Shown: positions 39,301 to 54,300 of the stretch, in pieces | Numbering within the stretch: the stretch's first letter is position 1 | How the letters are laid out: every line of letters begins with the position of its first letter | Source: Ochotona curzoniae | Taxonomy: Eukaryota; Chordata; Mammalia; Lagomorpha; Ochotonidae | DNA length: 64,000 nucleotides | Direction of reading: 5' to 3' | Assembly (NCBI RefSeq): GCF_017591425.1 | Contig: NW_024465672.1 | Coordinates: 1 to 64,000, forward strand | Notes under the pieces: model-generated | Seen by the model: only the letters and a program-made list of their open reading frames with translations | Databases searched by the model: none | What the model was told of the DNA's origin: nothing | Translations under genes and position numbers: made by a program

Positions 39301-42300
39301 ATGCTGACATCACAAAAAAGGAAGGCAACAAATAACTGAGCTGTAAATCCATCTAGGATCCAGGTAAATGACCATAATCCAAAGCCAAAACTAGTAGGAG
39401 GGAAAACAATAATTAAGATTACAAAAGAAATAAAGTTGAGACTAAAACATAATACAAAAGATTGGTGAAAGGAAGAGCTGAATTTTAAAAAAAAAGTAGA
39501 CTGATACCCCATTGGCCCATAAAAAGAGGGCCACAAAATAAAAAGAGATGAAAAAAAAAATGTTACCACAGATACCAAAGAAATAAAATGAATCATCAGG
39601 AACTACTATAAGGAACTATTTGTCAATAAATTAGAAAGTGATGACAAAATCAACACAATGTTGCACTCATAAAATTGACCAGAATTGAGTCATGAAGACA
39701 TGGGGAACATAAGCATACCAACCACCAAAAGTGAGACTGAATCACAAAACAGAACCTCCAAACAAAGCAAAGCCCATGACCAGATGATGTCACTGCTGAA
39801 GTCTACCAAGCTTTTCAAAAACTAATTCCACTTCTCTTCTAATTATTCAGAACCATTGAAATGGAGGAAATTATTCAAATATCTTCCAGAAGGCAAGAAT
39901 CACCTTCATTCCAAACGAAAAAAGAAACAATGAAGAGAACCATAGACCAATATCCCTGAGGAAGATAGATCTAAACTATCAAAGTAGAGGTAAACAGCAG
40001 GAAACTAACAAACATTGGCACAGATAGAGACTTTCTGGAAGATTCCAGAATCACAGGTAATTAAAAAGAAATCAAACAAAAGGGATCACAACAAGATACA
40101 AAGTGTTCTCATTGCCAAGGGCACGTTCAAAAATTTGACATTGCAAAAAACACTGAGAAAAGGTTGGCTAACTACACAAATGATGAAATATTACCATTTA
40201 GAGCTCAAGAAATTAAACTAATAATCCAGTAGTCTAATTAAACTAATAAACCAATAATCCAGTTTAAGAATCAGCAAAAGCAACCAACAGGAGAAAGCCT
40301 TTACACACCACACAACTGATAGGAGACTAATATCCAGGACTTATAAAGAACTTCAGAAACTTAATGACAGCAAAACTAACAATCCTCTGAAGAAATGGGT
40401 GAAGAAAATGAGTAGGCATTTCTAAAAAGAACAAATTCAAATGGCTAACAGACATAAGAGAAAACACTCAGGCTTCCTAGCTATTAGGAAAATACAAATG
40501 AAAACCACATGGAGTTTCCACCTACATTCAGAAATCTACTAACACCTACTGGTGTGTATATGAGGAGAAAGGTACCCTACTGCACTGTTGCTGGGGGCGT
40601 AGACTAGCGTAGTCATTGTGGAAGTCAGTATAGAGAGAGCTCAGACAACTGAAAATTGATCTACTGTAACACCTAGCTCTAACATCCCTGGGAATATATC
40701 CAAAGGAAGCAAAATCCACCTATGAGAAAGTGACCTGCAATGCTATATTTCTAGCAGCACAATCTGCAATAGCAAAAACATGGAAACAACCAAGAATCCC
40801 ATAGAAAGGGGATTTATCCTTGGTATGTAAGAATGCTTCAAAGTATGCAAAATGAAGAATAAAAAAACCACGTCATCTTGATAGATGCAGAGAAGCCATT
40901 TGATAAAATACACGTTCTTTCACAATAAAAAAAAAACCTTAAGCAAATCAGATATAGAAGGCACATTTGTTAAGACAATCAAGGCAATGTATATTAAAAA
41001 AGAAAGAAAGAAAAGAAAACACAACCATAGTGCTGAATGGAGAGAATTTGGAAACATTTCTACTAATTTCTGGAACCATAAAAGGGTGCAGTTTCAACAA
41101 ATATTCTTCCATATGTTTCTGGAAGGTTTGGCCAGAGACATTAGGGAAGAAAAAAGAATCAAAGGGATACATTGGGAAGGGGATGCAAAGCTATTCCTGT
41201 TTGCAGGTGACATCATTCTCTGTATAGCAAAATCAAAAGAACTCATAAGAAAACTTTGTTGTTATGGGATATAAAATCAACTCATAAAAATCAATAGTCC
41301 TTGTGTATGCAAACAATTCCATGTCTGACAACAAACTACTAGCTACAAAGAAATTCAAATAACTTGGAACAAATTTAACCAAAATGTGAGGGATTTCTAC
41401 AATAAAAATTACAAATACTAAAGATAGAAACAAAAAAGAAAAAAAAGAAAAAACGTCTCTGTTCATGGCATGGCAAAATTAATATCACCATAACATCCTA
41501 AATGAAATTTATAAAACAGTTAAATATAACTTGACAATATGACACTAGATTTTCTATCCTTGTCTCGCCCTACAATTCTATAATAAATTTAATAGCAGAA
41601 TGCTATAATTGCAATTTTTACTAAAAAACTAAAAATAATCCTGTAGTATTATGGTGGAAGAGGAAATGGAAAGAGAAAGGAAGTAATTTTTATACCTACA
41701 AAATTGTATTATGGAAAATAATATTTTTTTAATTAGGGGCCCAGCACAGTGGCTCAGTTGGCTAATCTTCCCTTCACAAAAGGCCAGGATCCCATGTGGG
41801 TGCCAATTCATGGCCTAGCTGCTCCACTTCCCTTCTGGCTCCCTGCTTATGGCCCGGGAAGACTGTAGAGGATGACACAAAACCTTGGGACTAAGTCTCT
41901 ATGTAGGACCCAGAGGCTCCTGACTCCTGGTTTCAGATCAACTCAGCTCCTACCATTGTGGCCATGGAAGATCTTTCTCTCTGTCTCTCTGTAGACCTGA
42001 CTTTTCAGAAAAAAAAGAAATCTATTTTTAAAAAATAAATAAAAATAACTTCGAGAGACCCCGGCCTTCTCCTGGCCCAGGAGCACCTAAAGCCTCCCTC
42101 ATGGGTGAGTACCCACGGGAGATGGCTTGGAGCTGGGGGTAAATTCCTAGCTCTCCCCTGCCCCTGCCAGCCAAAAGCTGGTGGCAGGACAGGTCGGGTG
42201 GGTCTCAGTCTCAGGACAAGGGGCAGGCTTAACCCCCCTTCAAGGTGGCACTTGTTGGGGGCGCCCCTGCCGGACGGAAGCCCGCCGGAGTCTCGCCACA

Positions 42301-45300
42301 GTCCCCACCGCAAGGCGGGGACAGAGACCCCGCCTTGGGTGGCCAGTGCACCAAGTGGCCGCCCAGCAGCAAGCTCTGGGTTTTGATGATATGAAATACC
42401 TGCTTAGGGACACCCATAAGTAAGACCAGCGATTAGCGTAGGTGAGACACTAATTTCTGAGATTCCCAGGAAGCGGGACATGAAACTTAATGCAAGTGTG
42501 GGACTGAGACCTAAATGTTCAGACTAAGCAAACCTTAGTCCACAAACACGATTGGAACACAGGGTGCAGCTCAGGACATGACCAGCTTGGTTTTGGCTCC
42601 AACTGGTCCACATTAAGCACAGAGTTGAGCCACGGTGTCTAAGGCAGGGTCGTGACAGGTGGATGGGGCTGCGGTTGGTTCTGGATACAGTTGTCGTCTC
42701 CTTGGCACAAGTGTGGACTGCAAAAAGACGTACCGGCCGCCAGGCCAGAACCTTCCGGCGCTTTGGAGTACCAGGTAGATGTGGGACAGACTAGGCTAGG
42801 TCCCAACCCCAACTGAGCCATATACAAGCTATATGGGGGTGTGGACGACCGTGGCTGGGCTGAAACACCCTACAGCAAGAACCAGAATGGGATGATGGCC
42901 AGTTAGGAAAGGCCACTGTTCCTGCTAGACAGGAGGCGAACTGGCACATGGACCCACTGGTATGCACGAAACCTGGCACATGGAGGGGTTCTGATGGAGG
43001 AGCCCAGACAACTCCTCTGGCAGGACACAGACCCCTGCAGGTCAGCGCAAGGAACATGGAAGGTAACAGCCAAGAGGTCATGGAAAGTGTCCCACTGGCA
43101 TGCATTTGGCATGGGTCGGGGGCAGACCAGGCTGAATCTGTTCATGTCATCCACTGGTAAATCCGAACGCCAGAACAGAGTGTGGGTCGAACCAGGTCCG
43201 GTCGTGACAAAAGCAACACACAATTTGGAATGCCAAGGTGAGGTAGCCTGAGCCGGATGCAGCTGCAGCACCCAACCAGCACACGTGAGAACCAGGAAGG
43301 GAGGAGGCAGAGCTGACAGGGGAATAAGGGGTGGTTCCCTAGCTGAACAGCAACTTACACTGAGGAGCGTGAGCTGGGTAGTGGGTAGACCAGACCAGGC
43401 AGGGACACAGCACCTGCGCACCTCATGTGAACCAGATTGGGTGAAAACCAGGCTGGCTGACTATTCCCACTGGTGCAAGCTACAATCAGAGTAGGTAAGG
43501 GTTGTTGTGGCTTGGTCATAGCATCAGCTGGCAGAAGCTGGGTTAGACATGTCGAGTTGAACCACAGGGCCAACTGGAGAGGGCACAAATGGGATGGAAG
43601 CGACCTGGGAGGGAAATAGTGGGCTCTCCCTCTTGGGTCATCACCTTCCATGGGAGGGCATGGGAACTAGGACAGGGGCTGTGGTGGCTAGACAGACACC
43701 CAACAACATCCGTTAGGGCCGGTTGGATGAGATGGTTGGATGCAAGTAGGTTGCAACACCCGTTGGCAAGTATATGAACAGAAGGGTATTTGGGACAGAC
43801 TGGACTAGTATGCCATACATATTGGCAAGCCAGGGTAGGGGGTGGGCCTGGTTGGGTTTACTGTGGGCCACCCTGACTGGGCTGCAGCTCCTACTGGTAC
43901 GTGTGAGGGCCAAGTGTGTCCAGGGCAGAACCAGGCCGGACTACAAGAGGACACGGGTGGAGACAGAACAGACCCAGCAACTGCAACCACCAGCTGATCG
44001 GGGCAATGGACAATGCCGGGCCCTATGCTTACTAGACCACATAGAAATCTGGACTGGGAATACCTCAAAATTTCTTTGAGGATCTCCCCAGTCGAGACAC
44101 CAGACTCAGAGTCCTAACCAAGAAAAGACAGAACAAGTCAAGCAACAACCTCAGCTATCTGTTGGCAGCAAAAAACTGAGCAAATGGAAACTCTAGAAGG
44201 GACTGTGTCAATCAATGGACTCTTCAACGACCACATTGTGCTTGGAGTGGCGAGACTGGCAGCAACCCATGAATGGTGAACTATCTCAGAGCATGCCCTA
44301 CATCAGGGACTTAGGGTGGGTGGGAAACTGGGTGGGGCTTCTTCCTCTATATCCCCCGTTAGGCCTTGAACCTTTTTTACCCCAATTAAATATGTAAGGA
44401 TTGTCAAAATAAAAAAAAAAAAAACTTCAATGTGAAGTCAATCAAACTACTTTGGATATTCTTCCCACAGATCTATAAAAAAAAAAATGATGACAAATTC
44501 ACATGGAAAAACAAGGTACCAAAATACTTTTAGCAACATTATACAACAAAAACAAAACTGGAGGCATTGCAAAACCAGTTTCCTAATCACAATACAGGGT
44601 TGTTGTGATCAAAATAGCCAAAATTTGTGCCAGCCTGGTAATGGTATAGAAATGGGCATGAATCTCAATGGAGCAGAATAGAAATCTCAGAAAGTAACCC
44701 ACATATCTACAGACAATTTTTTAAAGAAAGCAAAAATCAATCCAGACAGAAAGCAATGTCTCTTCAACAAATAGTGCTGGAAACATTGAATCTACCTGTG
44801 CAAAATACATGACAAACATGAAACAAGAACCTCTACCCTACACCTCACACAAAAATCAATCAAAATGTATCAACAATATAAATACATGATCTAATACCAG
44901 ATCATGAAAGGTTTGGGGGAAAACACAGGCATAAGCAAAAGACTTCCTCAAAAAGACCACAAAAGGATATGCAATTAAAGCAAGATAAATAAATGGGTTT
45001 ATATAAGCTAAGAAGAGTCTGAGCTGCAAAGCAAGCTATCAACAAAATGAAGAAGTAACCAAAAAATTGCAAGAGAGTATTTGCCAATTATACAATCAAT
45101 CAAGAACTAATATAGAGCTTATAAAAACAGCTCAAGCTATGTATGTGTTAAGAAATCTCACTTAATGAAATATTCTGTGATTTTGAGGTGAAATGAACAT
45201 ATGCCAATATAATTTGTTTCTAAGTGAAAGGAAGAAAATGTTGGGTGGGCAACAGGGGTACAAGACAAGGAAGGGTTAGAATTATCATTATGCTCCTAAA

Positions 45301-48300
45301 TCTATACTGTCAAATACATGAAACTTATTCACTTACTTTAAATAAATAAGCTGTAAAGAAATAAACAACAATGAAACAAGCAGTCTACTTAAGAAATGGG
45401 CTATGAACAGGCGATATTCAACGGATGAAATCCAAGTGGACAACAGAAAAGCAAATAGAATCAGAAGTGAAGTTTTAGCCCTCCCCAGTCAGAATGGCTA
45501 CTATTGAAAATCATAAAACAGTAACTACTGGCAAGGATGTTGGGAAAAGAAACACTAATACACTTTGGGTAGAGATATAAGTTAGTAAGATCTTACTGGA
45601 AGAAGGTATAGAAATTCCACAGAGATTTGAAAACAGATCTGAGAAACAATTCAGACATCCCACTTCTGAAAATTTCTCCAAAATAAGTGAAAGCTTTATA
45701 TGAAAGAATTTTCTACACTCCATGTTTATAGCAGATCAATGCACAATAGTTAAAATATGGAACTAACCTAGATATCCATCATTGGATGACAAAATAAAGG
45801 AAATGTGAGAGGGCCTGGTGCAATAGTGTAGTGGTTAAAGTCCTCACCTTGCACACACTGGGTTCCCATATGGGCACAGGTTCTAATCCCGGCGGCCCCA
45901 CTTCCCATGCAGCTCCCTGCTTGTGGCCCGGGAAAGCAGTCAAGGATGGCCCAAAGCCTTGGGACCCTGCACCCATGTGGGAGACCCAGAAAGAGCTCCT
46001 GACTCCTGATTTTAGATTGGCTAAGTTCCAGCCATTGCAGCTGCCTGGGGAGTGAATCATCAAATGGAAAATCTTCCTCTCTGTCTCTCCTCCTCTCTGT
46101 ATATCCGCCTTTCCAATAAAAATAAATTAAAAAAAAAGAAAAAGAAATGTGAGGAAGTACTTTATGCTATAAAGATACTTCTCAACCATAAAAAGAATGA
46201 AATGCTGTATTTTTTTCAATGATACTGATACAACTGTCTGCCATTCTGGTTAGCAAATTAATCCACCTTGAACAAGGTAATCACCAATTATTTCTATTAA
46301 TGAAATGGTAACTTTGGGATATGACTGTCATTTTTAGCTCAGGTTTATACTCCAGTGTAAATGTGATCTGTGGTCTTTCTTTTTACTAGTTTAATACTAT
46401 GATTAATGACAAATTAAGTCTGTGGATTCAGAGTAGATTAAAATCATGTGTTTACAAACACTGTTGAAGAAAGGGAAGAGAGGGCGGGGTTGGGAGTGGA
46501 GCAGGAAAACAAGGGAAACGTGATTATTTTCTTGCAGCTCTACCTGTGGGACACGTGAACTCTGTCCTCTTTACATTAATAAAAATAAAATGAAAATGAT
46601 GTGTGAATATGCATGTATGTTCTATGTAAAGATTCATTATTCTGTCAAAAAAAGTGAAATTCTGACACTTGCAATAAAATGAATGAGACTGGAAATAATT
46701 ATGCTGATTAGAATAAAAAGACACAATGTGGTTCTATCATATCATGTTCAGAAAAATAAAACAGAATGAATGTTATTCATTGAAAAGTACAAACTACTGA
46801 AATTCATTGAAGAAGATATACCCAGGAGTATTCTGAATGTTCTAGCAACAAATGAAATTCTGTTTAAACTTAATGTAAAATCTAGTATACTTTCAATACC
46901 CTATGTTATTCCAAAATGGGTTGAGAGAGCAGAGAAATCTTCCACCTTCTGAGAATATGTAAGGAAGACATTAAGTGTAACCTATCAAAACTATAACAGG
47001 TAACTTACAGACAACAGACTCAAATCAGCATTAGACATTAGCAAAACTATAAAGACATACAGGGGGAATCAAGAGTGATCCTGACAACCTCTTAACAGGA
47101 GGTCAAATGCAGAGAGGGGGTACCCCACAGTGGAGCAGGTGGACAGTAGGAGGCTTCTATCCCAACCCTGGAGACTCACAGATCCTCACCTAGGACTATC
47201 AGTATGGGCACCAAGGGCTATATCCCAAAAGCCAAAGAGACCACTGGGAATTGGACTGCCCTTGTAGGCCAAAAACTCTGAGGTCATCCACTCCTATTTG
47301 GATCTCCCACATGGGATGAAAGATGCTCAGATCCTTCCTCACAGGATGTAATGTCATCGGAAAAATAGCCAGGAGCCCTGAGCGGTCCTCAGAAACAAGA
47401 TCAGTAAGCTTCCTTCAGGAGGCAGGAGTGGAGCTTTCTCTGGTCCTTCCTTAGTTCCAACTTTGGATCCCCTACCCTCTCTTGCAATGACCATCAGGGT
47501 CACTCTGGAACCACCCCCACAAAAAATTAAAATTAAAATTTGATTAGATAGAGACCAATAAGGAAAGCTTACAACCAGACAGGAAACAATCAGCTTGGAC
47601 TTACATACACCTTACTAGCTTGGACACAAAGATTAGTTATTCCTCATTAAGGTACTGAAGATTTCTTTGCACACAACTCCTCAATTGTTGACATATGCCT
47701 ACTTAGAGTTATAAGTTGGTTTAGAATATCCTAAAATTGTCCAGATAAGTTCAGTGGCCTCTTGGGGAGACCTTCTATGGTCTGAAGATAGGTCTAACAG
47801 AGTAAAGATCCGGTCAGTTAAAAGCCCCAACAAGGCCTCAGTATGCTAGGCATGTGTTTACAAGCAATGAATCTCAACTGAACTTGAACTATGGTTATGC
47901 AACAAGGTGGAGGAATCCACCATGGGGGGAGGGGTATGGGAGGGGTGGGGGGAATCCCCAGCGCCTATAAAACTGTACTACATAATACAATGTAAGCAAC
48001 AATAATAATAAAAAAAAAGAAAATAAGCATATTGAAAGGGAGTTGAAATATAGATGCTTGAGTTCCTATGTACAAAAAGGGCAGGGTTACAGATACTAGA
48101 GGGAAAGTAGAGGATTTTTTTTTTTTGCTGTTTTAATTTTGCCTTCTTAAGAAGAAAGGCAAAATTTACTTTATCGGTTGGAGCACCTCTTCTATCATTT
48201 GACATTCTGAAGAGATATGATTTCTATCAATTAATCTGTATTGCAGTTGATAATAAGTTTTACCTATGGTTTGCTTAAGTTTCAGAGGATAATTCAGTCT

Positions 48301-51300
48301 GTTTTCACCTATTTATGTAACGCTTTCTTCAGCTACTCAGGTCCAAGGGTTTAGTAAAGGGAAACATTTCAGGATTGTGTTTTCAAGCATTTAAGAAGAG
48401 AAGATCAAGAATGCCAATATGCTTCTTTCTGTGATGTCTGGGGCATATTGTTGTCTAAGCTCCATTCAGAAGGTCTAGAAACAAGAGTCCTTTGTAGAAA
48501 GTATATTCACATGGAATAAGTGGAGAGAATCCTCCAAACAGACAAAAAAAGCCAAACAAATAAAACTCTCAAGCATTCAGTCTTATTAAACTATTTCATA
48601 AAAAGCAAAAAAAAAAAAAGAATATCCTAAAATTTGCCAAGTTCAGTAAAATTATGCTTCAATACTATAAACTGCTAAATATAAAAATGAAAATAGACAC
48701 GAGACAGCCGAACAGTACCCTATAACCATTTTAAGGTGTGTAGCAGCCAGTTGTGTATAAATCAAAATTGAAATGTCCATGAAGTAGTCACAGGATATGG
48801 TTAAGAATTTGCATTTTTTTTAACATATTGGTCACTCAATACCATGTCAATTAACTCCGTAATGTTGTAAATTGTGTGGATGTTATGTTGTGGGTTTTAA
48901 TTGATCGGGATGATATTCTGCCAGCTCTACTTTTAGACCAGAGATGGTCTCCCAAGGAAACTGTTGAATTTATCTGGACAATAAGATGCTGAACTCTATG
49001 CTTGGTACATGCTTGCAACGAAAGAATCATGACTGGATTTGAACTGTAATACTGCAACAAGGTGGAGGAATCCACCATGGGGGAAGGGCATGGGGAGGGG
49101 TTGGGGGAATCCCATAGCCTATGAAATTGTGTCATAAAACCAAATTAAATAAATGAAAAAAAATTGAAAGTGAAATTTCTATATGCTCCCCCAATACTAT
49201 CAATTAATTTTATTATTATTATATTTGTTATTACATAAAGTATTAATATGCTACATATTCATAAAATATTAACAATTCTATAAATATCTTTCAGAAAATT
49301 AAAGAATAGTTTCACATTTATTTTATGAGGCCAGGATTTTCCAAATTCCAAAATTAAGTATTTTTCTCTTGTTAAGAAAAAGGCAAAGACCAATGCTCAC
49401 GATGTGTGTGGAAGCCAAAATCACCCAAAAATAAAAATTGATTTCAAGAATATGTTCAAATAGAATATATGATAATTGAATAAGATTCATCCTGGGAATA
49501 TGATACTGGTGTGACACTAAGACTCACTACATACGTGTAGTAACATACTAAATGAAAGATTACATGAGAAAGGCTACCTAATTTTCTACTTGTCTATTAA
49601 TTTGTATGCATCACAAAGCAGGTCACAATACTCTCCTGTAAAGTCTATTTAAAAGGACATCAGGGACACACATTCAGGGCTAGAGTAGGCAGTGGGGGGA
49701 AAGTTGGGAGAGAGATGTTTCTACTCTCACTTTGTATCCATGGAGAGACAGAGGTGTCCGTCTTTGTTGCCTGACTTCTTGTGAATCTGGGAAGGGCAGG
49801 GTTACATACCACCCACAGCGGACAGGGGAAAGGGCTGCTACATAGGCCAAAAGTAGGGCTTCCGTTTCCTGACTGGTCTTGATACCTAACTGACCCATTT
49901 AACTCCCCCTCAGAGATTTCTGACCATTATTCTTTAGGTTTTATACAAACTGGGTTTTCTTTTTTTTTTTTTTTTAATTTATTTATTTTATGGAACACTT
50001 CCGTAGGCTCTGGGATTTCTCTCTTCTCCAGATCTCTACCCTTAACTGATTTCCCTTAGATTATTACAGTAGTATAAGTCCTTGATAAATAGTCAGAAGT
50101 CCATCATTCTGCTATTTAAATGTATCCTGGCATTATAGATATGGACAATGCAAGAGAGTCCAGCATCCTGTTGTCAAGATATATTGAACAGTTTCACTGT
50201 GAGTCCATCTTTGAATTGGGATGAGAGATGCACACTTCATTGTATCTTCACATCTGGGTGTGATAGTTTGATTTATAGAGTTCCTCTAGAGGATTATATG
50301 TTAATGCATGTTTACCTATATATCTATTGATCTTGTATTTCACATGAAGATTGCCCAATATCAAAGAGAATATATGCAATTCTTTGTGACTGTGAAGACT
50401 GTGGTTTCAACTCTTCTTCAGGTGATTAAAGGTATGGGTCTTATAAGTGGCAGGTTTGGAAATCTCAGCAAATGGGTCCATCTAATTTGTGCCTAGTCCC
50501 ACATGACACAGGTCCAACCACAGAACCCTGCCCCACCAGGCCAGGCAACTATATTGGTCTGTGTGTTTCCAGCCTTGAACCCATTTGAGGGATCCCGGCC
50601 AGCCCACATAGCACAGTTCTAGCCCCAGGTACAAGCTCCAAGCCCCCTCCTTGCTGGGCTATTAGTCACCTTGCCCCAGCTTTAATAGATAAATGGGGGG
50701 AAAAAATCAAAGTGAACAAGTCAAAAGGAACATCATAAGGATAGGCAGCAGGACCAGTTGGTAGCTGCATTCCATGGTGATCTGCTCTCAAAAGCACACT
50801 ACAAGGCCATTCTGACTCAGATGTGGAAGGCACAGGCAGTGACAACATAGCAGCCATGACTGAAACTGTTTCTGAAAGATCCTATCAACTCTGCTAAAAA
50901 CTAGGTCAAACTGTCCCAAGCAACAGCTAACCTGGACAGGGCTGCTGCTAAGATTTCTATAAACCACCCCACCCAATATTTGGACAGGCCCTTGCCAAAG
51001 ACATAAAGTCATAGGAGGAGAGGAGCAAAGTGAAGATCTAGTCTGATAACCCACTAAGAGTGAATTTTGGTCTTTTGACTAGCACTCTCAACTTTCTAAC
51101 AGAATGTGGCCTCATGATGTGTAAGGAAAAGGTCCAATGAGGTAGCAGAAAGTTAACTATTTAGAGATCATTCTCACTTTGGGGGAACAGAGATTAGCTT
51201 CAGAAAGAATACGGGTCATACAATATCTGAGCCAACAACCTTGTGATTTTTCATGCATCTCTCTAACAAACAGGATAAATGGGAAAAAGAACAAGCCAGA

Positions 51301-54300
51301 ACAGGGACTCCTCAATTGGAAAAACAAAGCAAAACACAACTTTCACCAAGTGGAAGGCTGCCATTAATAGGGCAAGCACAGTGGGATTTCTAAACTGGTC
51401 TTTCAAAAAAGCAGACTGTAGGCATGCTAATGACTGTCCAAAGGTGGAGGAGGGGAGGGAGACAGCAAACCTCATGCAGAATGTTGGTTTAGAGTCGAAC
51501 TGTATAGGCATAAAAAAGAATTCACTGCTTCTTAGATGAGGCCAGGCAACTCCAGGACCAGACTGAACAGGGTAGGACTGCCGGGTCTAATATATTGGGT
51601 CATGGAAATCGTGTTTGTCCTCTCTCATTAATACCATATCTTTCACATTCTTACTTTTCCCCTTTGGAATATGTATTTTGAATACACTTGTTTGTCTCTA
51701 ACAGAGCATAGGGCATTCAGCCACAGGTTATGAGACAAGGCTTCCAGCCAATCCTTTGTAACCAGACATCTGGACCATGCAAGACAATTTTTTCCATAAT
51801 CTCCCTCAAATAGGACACAGAATAAGAATACTCAAGTACAACGTCATAGGCTAGCATGAGGACAATAGGCAAGATGGTCCTTCACCAATGCTACTTCCTT
51901 CACTTAATGGATTAATTCTCTTGTCATAGGACTTCTAAGTAGCAAGGTAGACTGGGTAAACAGCAGTTTATGTGTGTGGATAGAGTCAAAGGAAATGGGA
52001 ATGCTATGTGCTAGAATGAGGAAAACATGCAGAAGCAAGTATACTCAGTAATTACATATCCTACCTATCTCATTCCACAATTAGGCTTTACCTCAAATAA
52101 GCCCATTCCCTTCCCACCATCCTTTGTAAACTGATCAATCCAGAAGTGGAATTTCCTCATTTCCCAAAAGGAAAACACACTCCCAACATGGTAGTGCACA
52201 TTAGACGCACAGGATGGAGAGCTGCAATATTCCTGCCAAACATCTTGTTTTTACTGCATGTGCTGAGCAGGGCCAGGGGCATGGCTTATGGCAGCAAAAG
52301 CACACAACTCTCCTTTGAAGTAACTTACCTGCACAAGTTGAAGCTGATCAAAGGAATTGTCATTAATTTCTTTCAGATTGACAGTGGCTAATGCTGTAGA
52401 AAGAATAAAAAGATCTGTTGGGTCATTGTTGAAAGTGTCATCCAGGAATGGGTGTCAGACAGCCTACACACAGGAGAATTTGGAGGCATGCTGAATAAGA
52501 AATATGAGATACTACTTTCAATTCACTTTAAAGCCTTTGTAAACATTTTTCTTCCCTGACCACCAGTAGGGGCCATTCACTTTCCTGAAAAGGTGAATAG
52601 AATAGAAGCATACTAAGTACAGAGAAACAGGCCAGGACAATGCCACTGACTTGAATATATCTCAGAATTACGTGCAGGTCTCTTTTTGTCAGTTTCAGCA
52701 CACATTCTAGTGTGCTACGTCATTGCAGGGAGGAACCACTAAAAGACAAACAGCCACTGGCTGCAACAGCTGGTCTTTGATAAATGTTCCCTGATAGATG
52801 CTCCTGACTCACCTGTTTGCTCAGAGCGATCACTCCCCTCACTTTTGTCACCTTCCAATAATGTGCTGAATTGTCCTCTTACTTCATTTCCTAGGATGTA
52901 CTGAATACATTCTCAAGCTATAGAACCCCAAGGCATGGTCTCTGCCAGGCAATGTTCCTTATACACCTATTTTTGTCTCTCTGCTGTCTTAATGGGGGAT
53001 AGTCAGGATGATAAACATGCCCAGAGCTTATCAGAAAAATAAACATGGAACATGGAAAAAAACAGACTAATCATAAAGAATTCTGTTGTGCTCTGTTAAA
53101 GATGATGACAGCAGTAAAAAGCCATAGCACCGGGGCAACAGTGAGCTCTCAGCTACATGCTGGATCTTCAGGTATCATAATCTCTGGCACCCATTTCAAT
53201 TGGCATATGAAAGAGAGGCATTGGAGAGCCACATGGATTGTTCAAGTCTCACATCACCTGGATAAAAGGCTCATTTCTCCCTTCACATAACACTATAACT
53301 TGTACCTCCTTCGGTTGCGCCTTTTAGCACTTGATTTTCATCATCAGAGGTCAAGAGCAGCTCCACAATCCCTCTTTTCACTAGAGCCTGTTGAGAAAAT
53401 TGAACAAAATTAGCTCCTGTCCCTTGTTTCCACAGGAGAAAAATGCAAATCAGTTGAGAAATGACACATCTGGATTCAGGTGGGCCGATGTGAGCTAGAG
53501 AATTTGGAGTGTGGCTATTATGACTTGCTGAACTCAACCAGTTAGTTAAAACCCAAGACACAATTTTGTGTTACTAAGAGGATGAAACTTGAATCCAATT
53601 ATGGTGTCCATGTGGCGGGCCCAGTGACAGACTCTAAGACCATTGGTGATATATTCTTGGACGATAGCTCTTGGACGGAGCTGTTTCATGTAGTGGCAGG
53701 AGTTACTCCAGACACTCTGCTTCCCAGCATGCCATGTGATCATCCCTCTACATGTTCTCTGCTATGCCACTTTGAGTCTTCTCCAAATGACTGCACCAAA
53801 AAGACCCTCCAATCTTGAGCTATGAAATTCTAACATCACGTGACAAAAGAAAACTCCTTATTTCATAAGTAGCTTATCTCAGGTATTTCATTATGGTACT
53901 ACAAAACTGACTAATACAGAAAAACTGATATTTAAGGACATTAAGGGATCATTAATACAACGAATACTTGAAATAAAGAGACAGCTTTGGAGTAAGTGAC
54001 CTGGCAGACATCAGAATATTATTGGACTTTAAAACTAGAAAAATTCTAGAATATTATTGTCAGAATATTTTGAGGGTTGCTGGTGAAGGCTTCAAGGACA
54101 AGTGATCTAGAACAGAGTCAGCCTTTCTCAAAGATTGGCTAAGCTGTCATGACCAGAATGCTGAGAGAAAGCCCTTGTGAGGTTTCAGATGGTGATCAGA
54201 GTTACATTAGGAACTGAACTAAAAACTTTCCTTTCCCTAGAACAGAACCTATCTGTTTGCTCTCACTTCTGATATCTTGTGGGAGGCTGAACTTAGAAAT

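Noticed and set aside
41128..41274. L1 frame with [13 protein letters not shown] considered as a live reverse transcriptase
   Set aside because: The frame is short and the active-site Asp pair is changed (FAGD in place of FADD). The element is split by several insertions.
42005..44397. Several open frames of 60-170 codons in the GC-rich VNTR element, both strands
   Set aside because: High GC lowers stop frequency and the frames follow the tandem units. None shows a domain.
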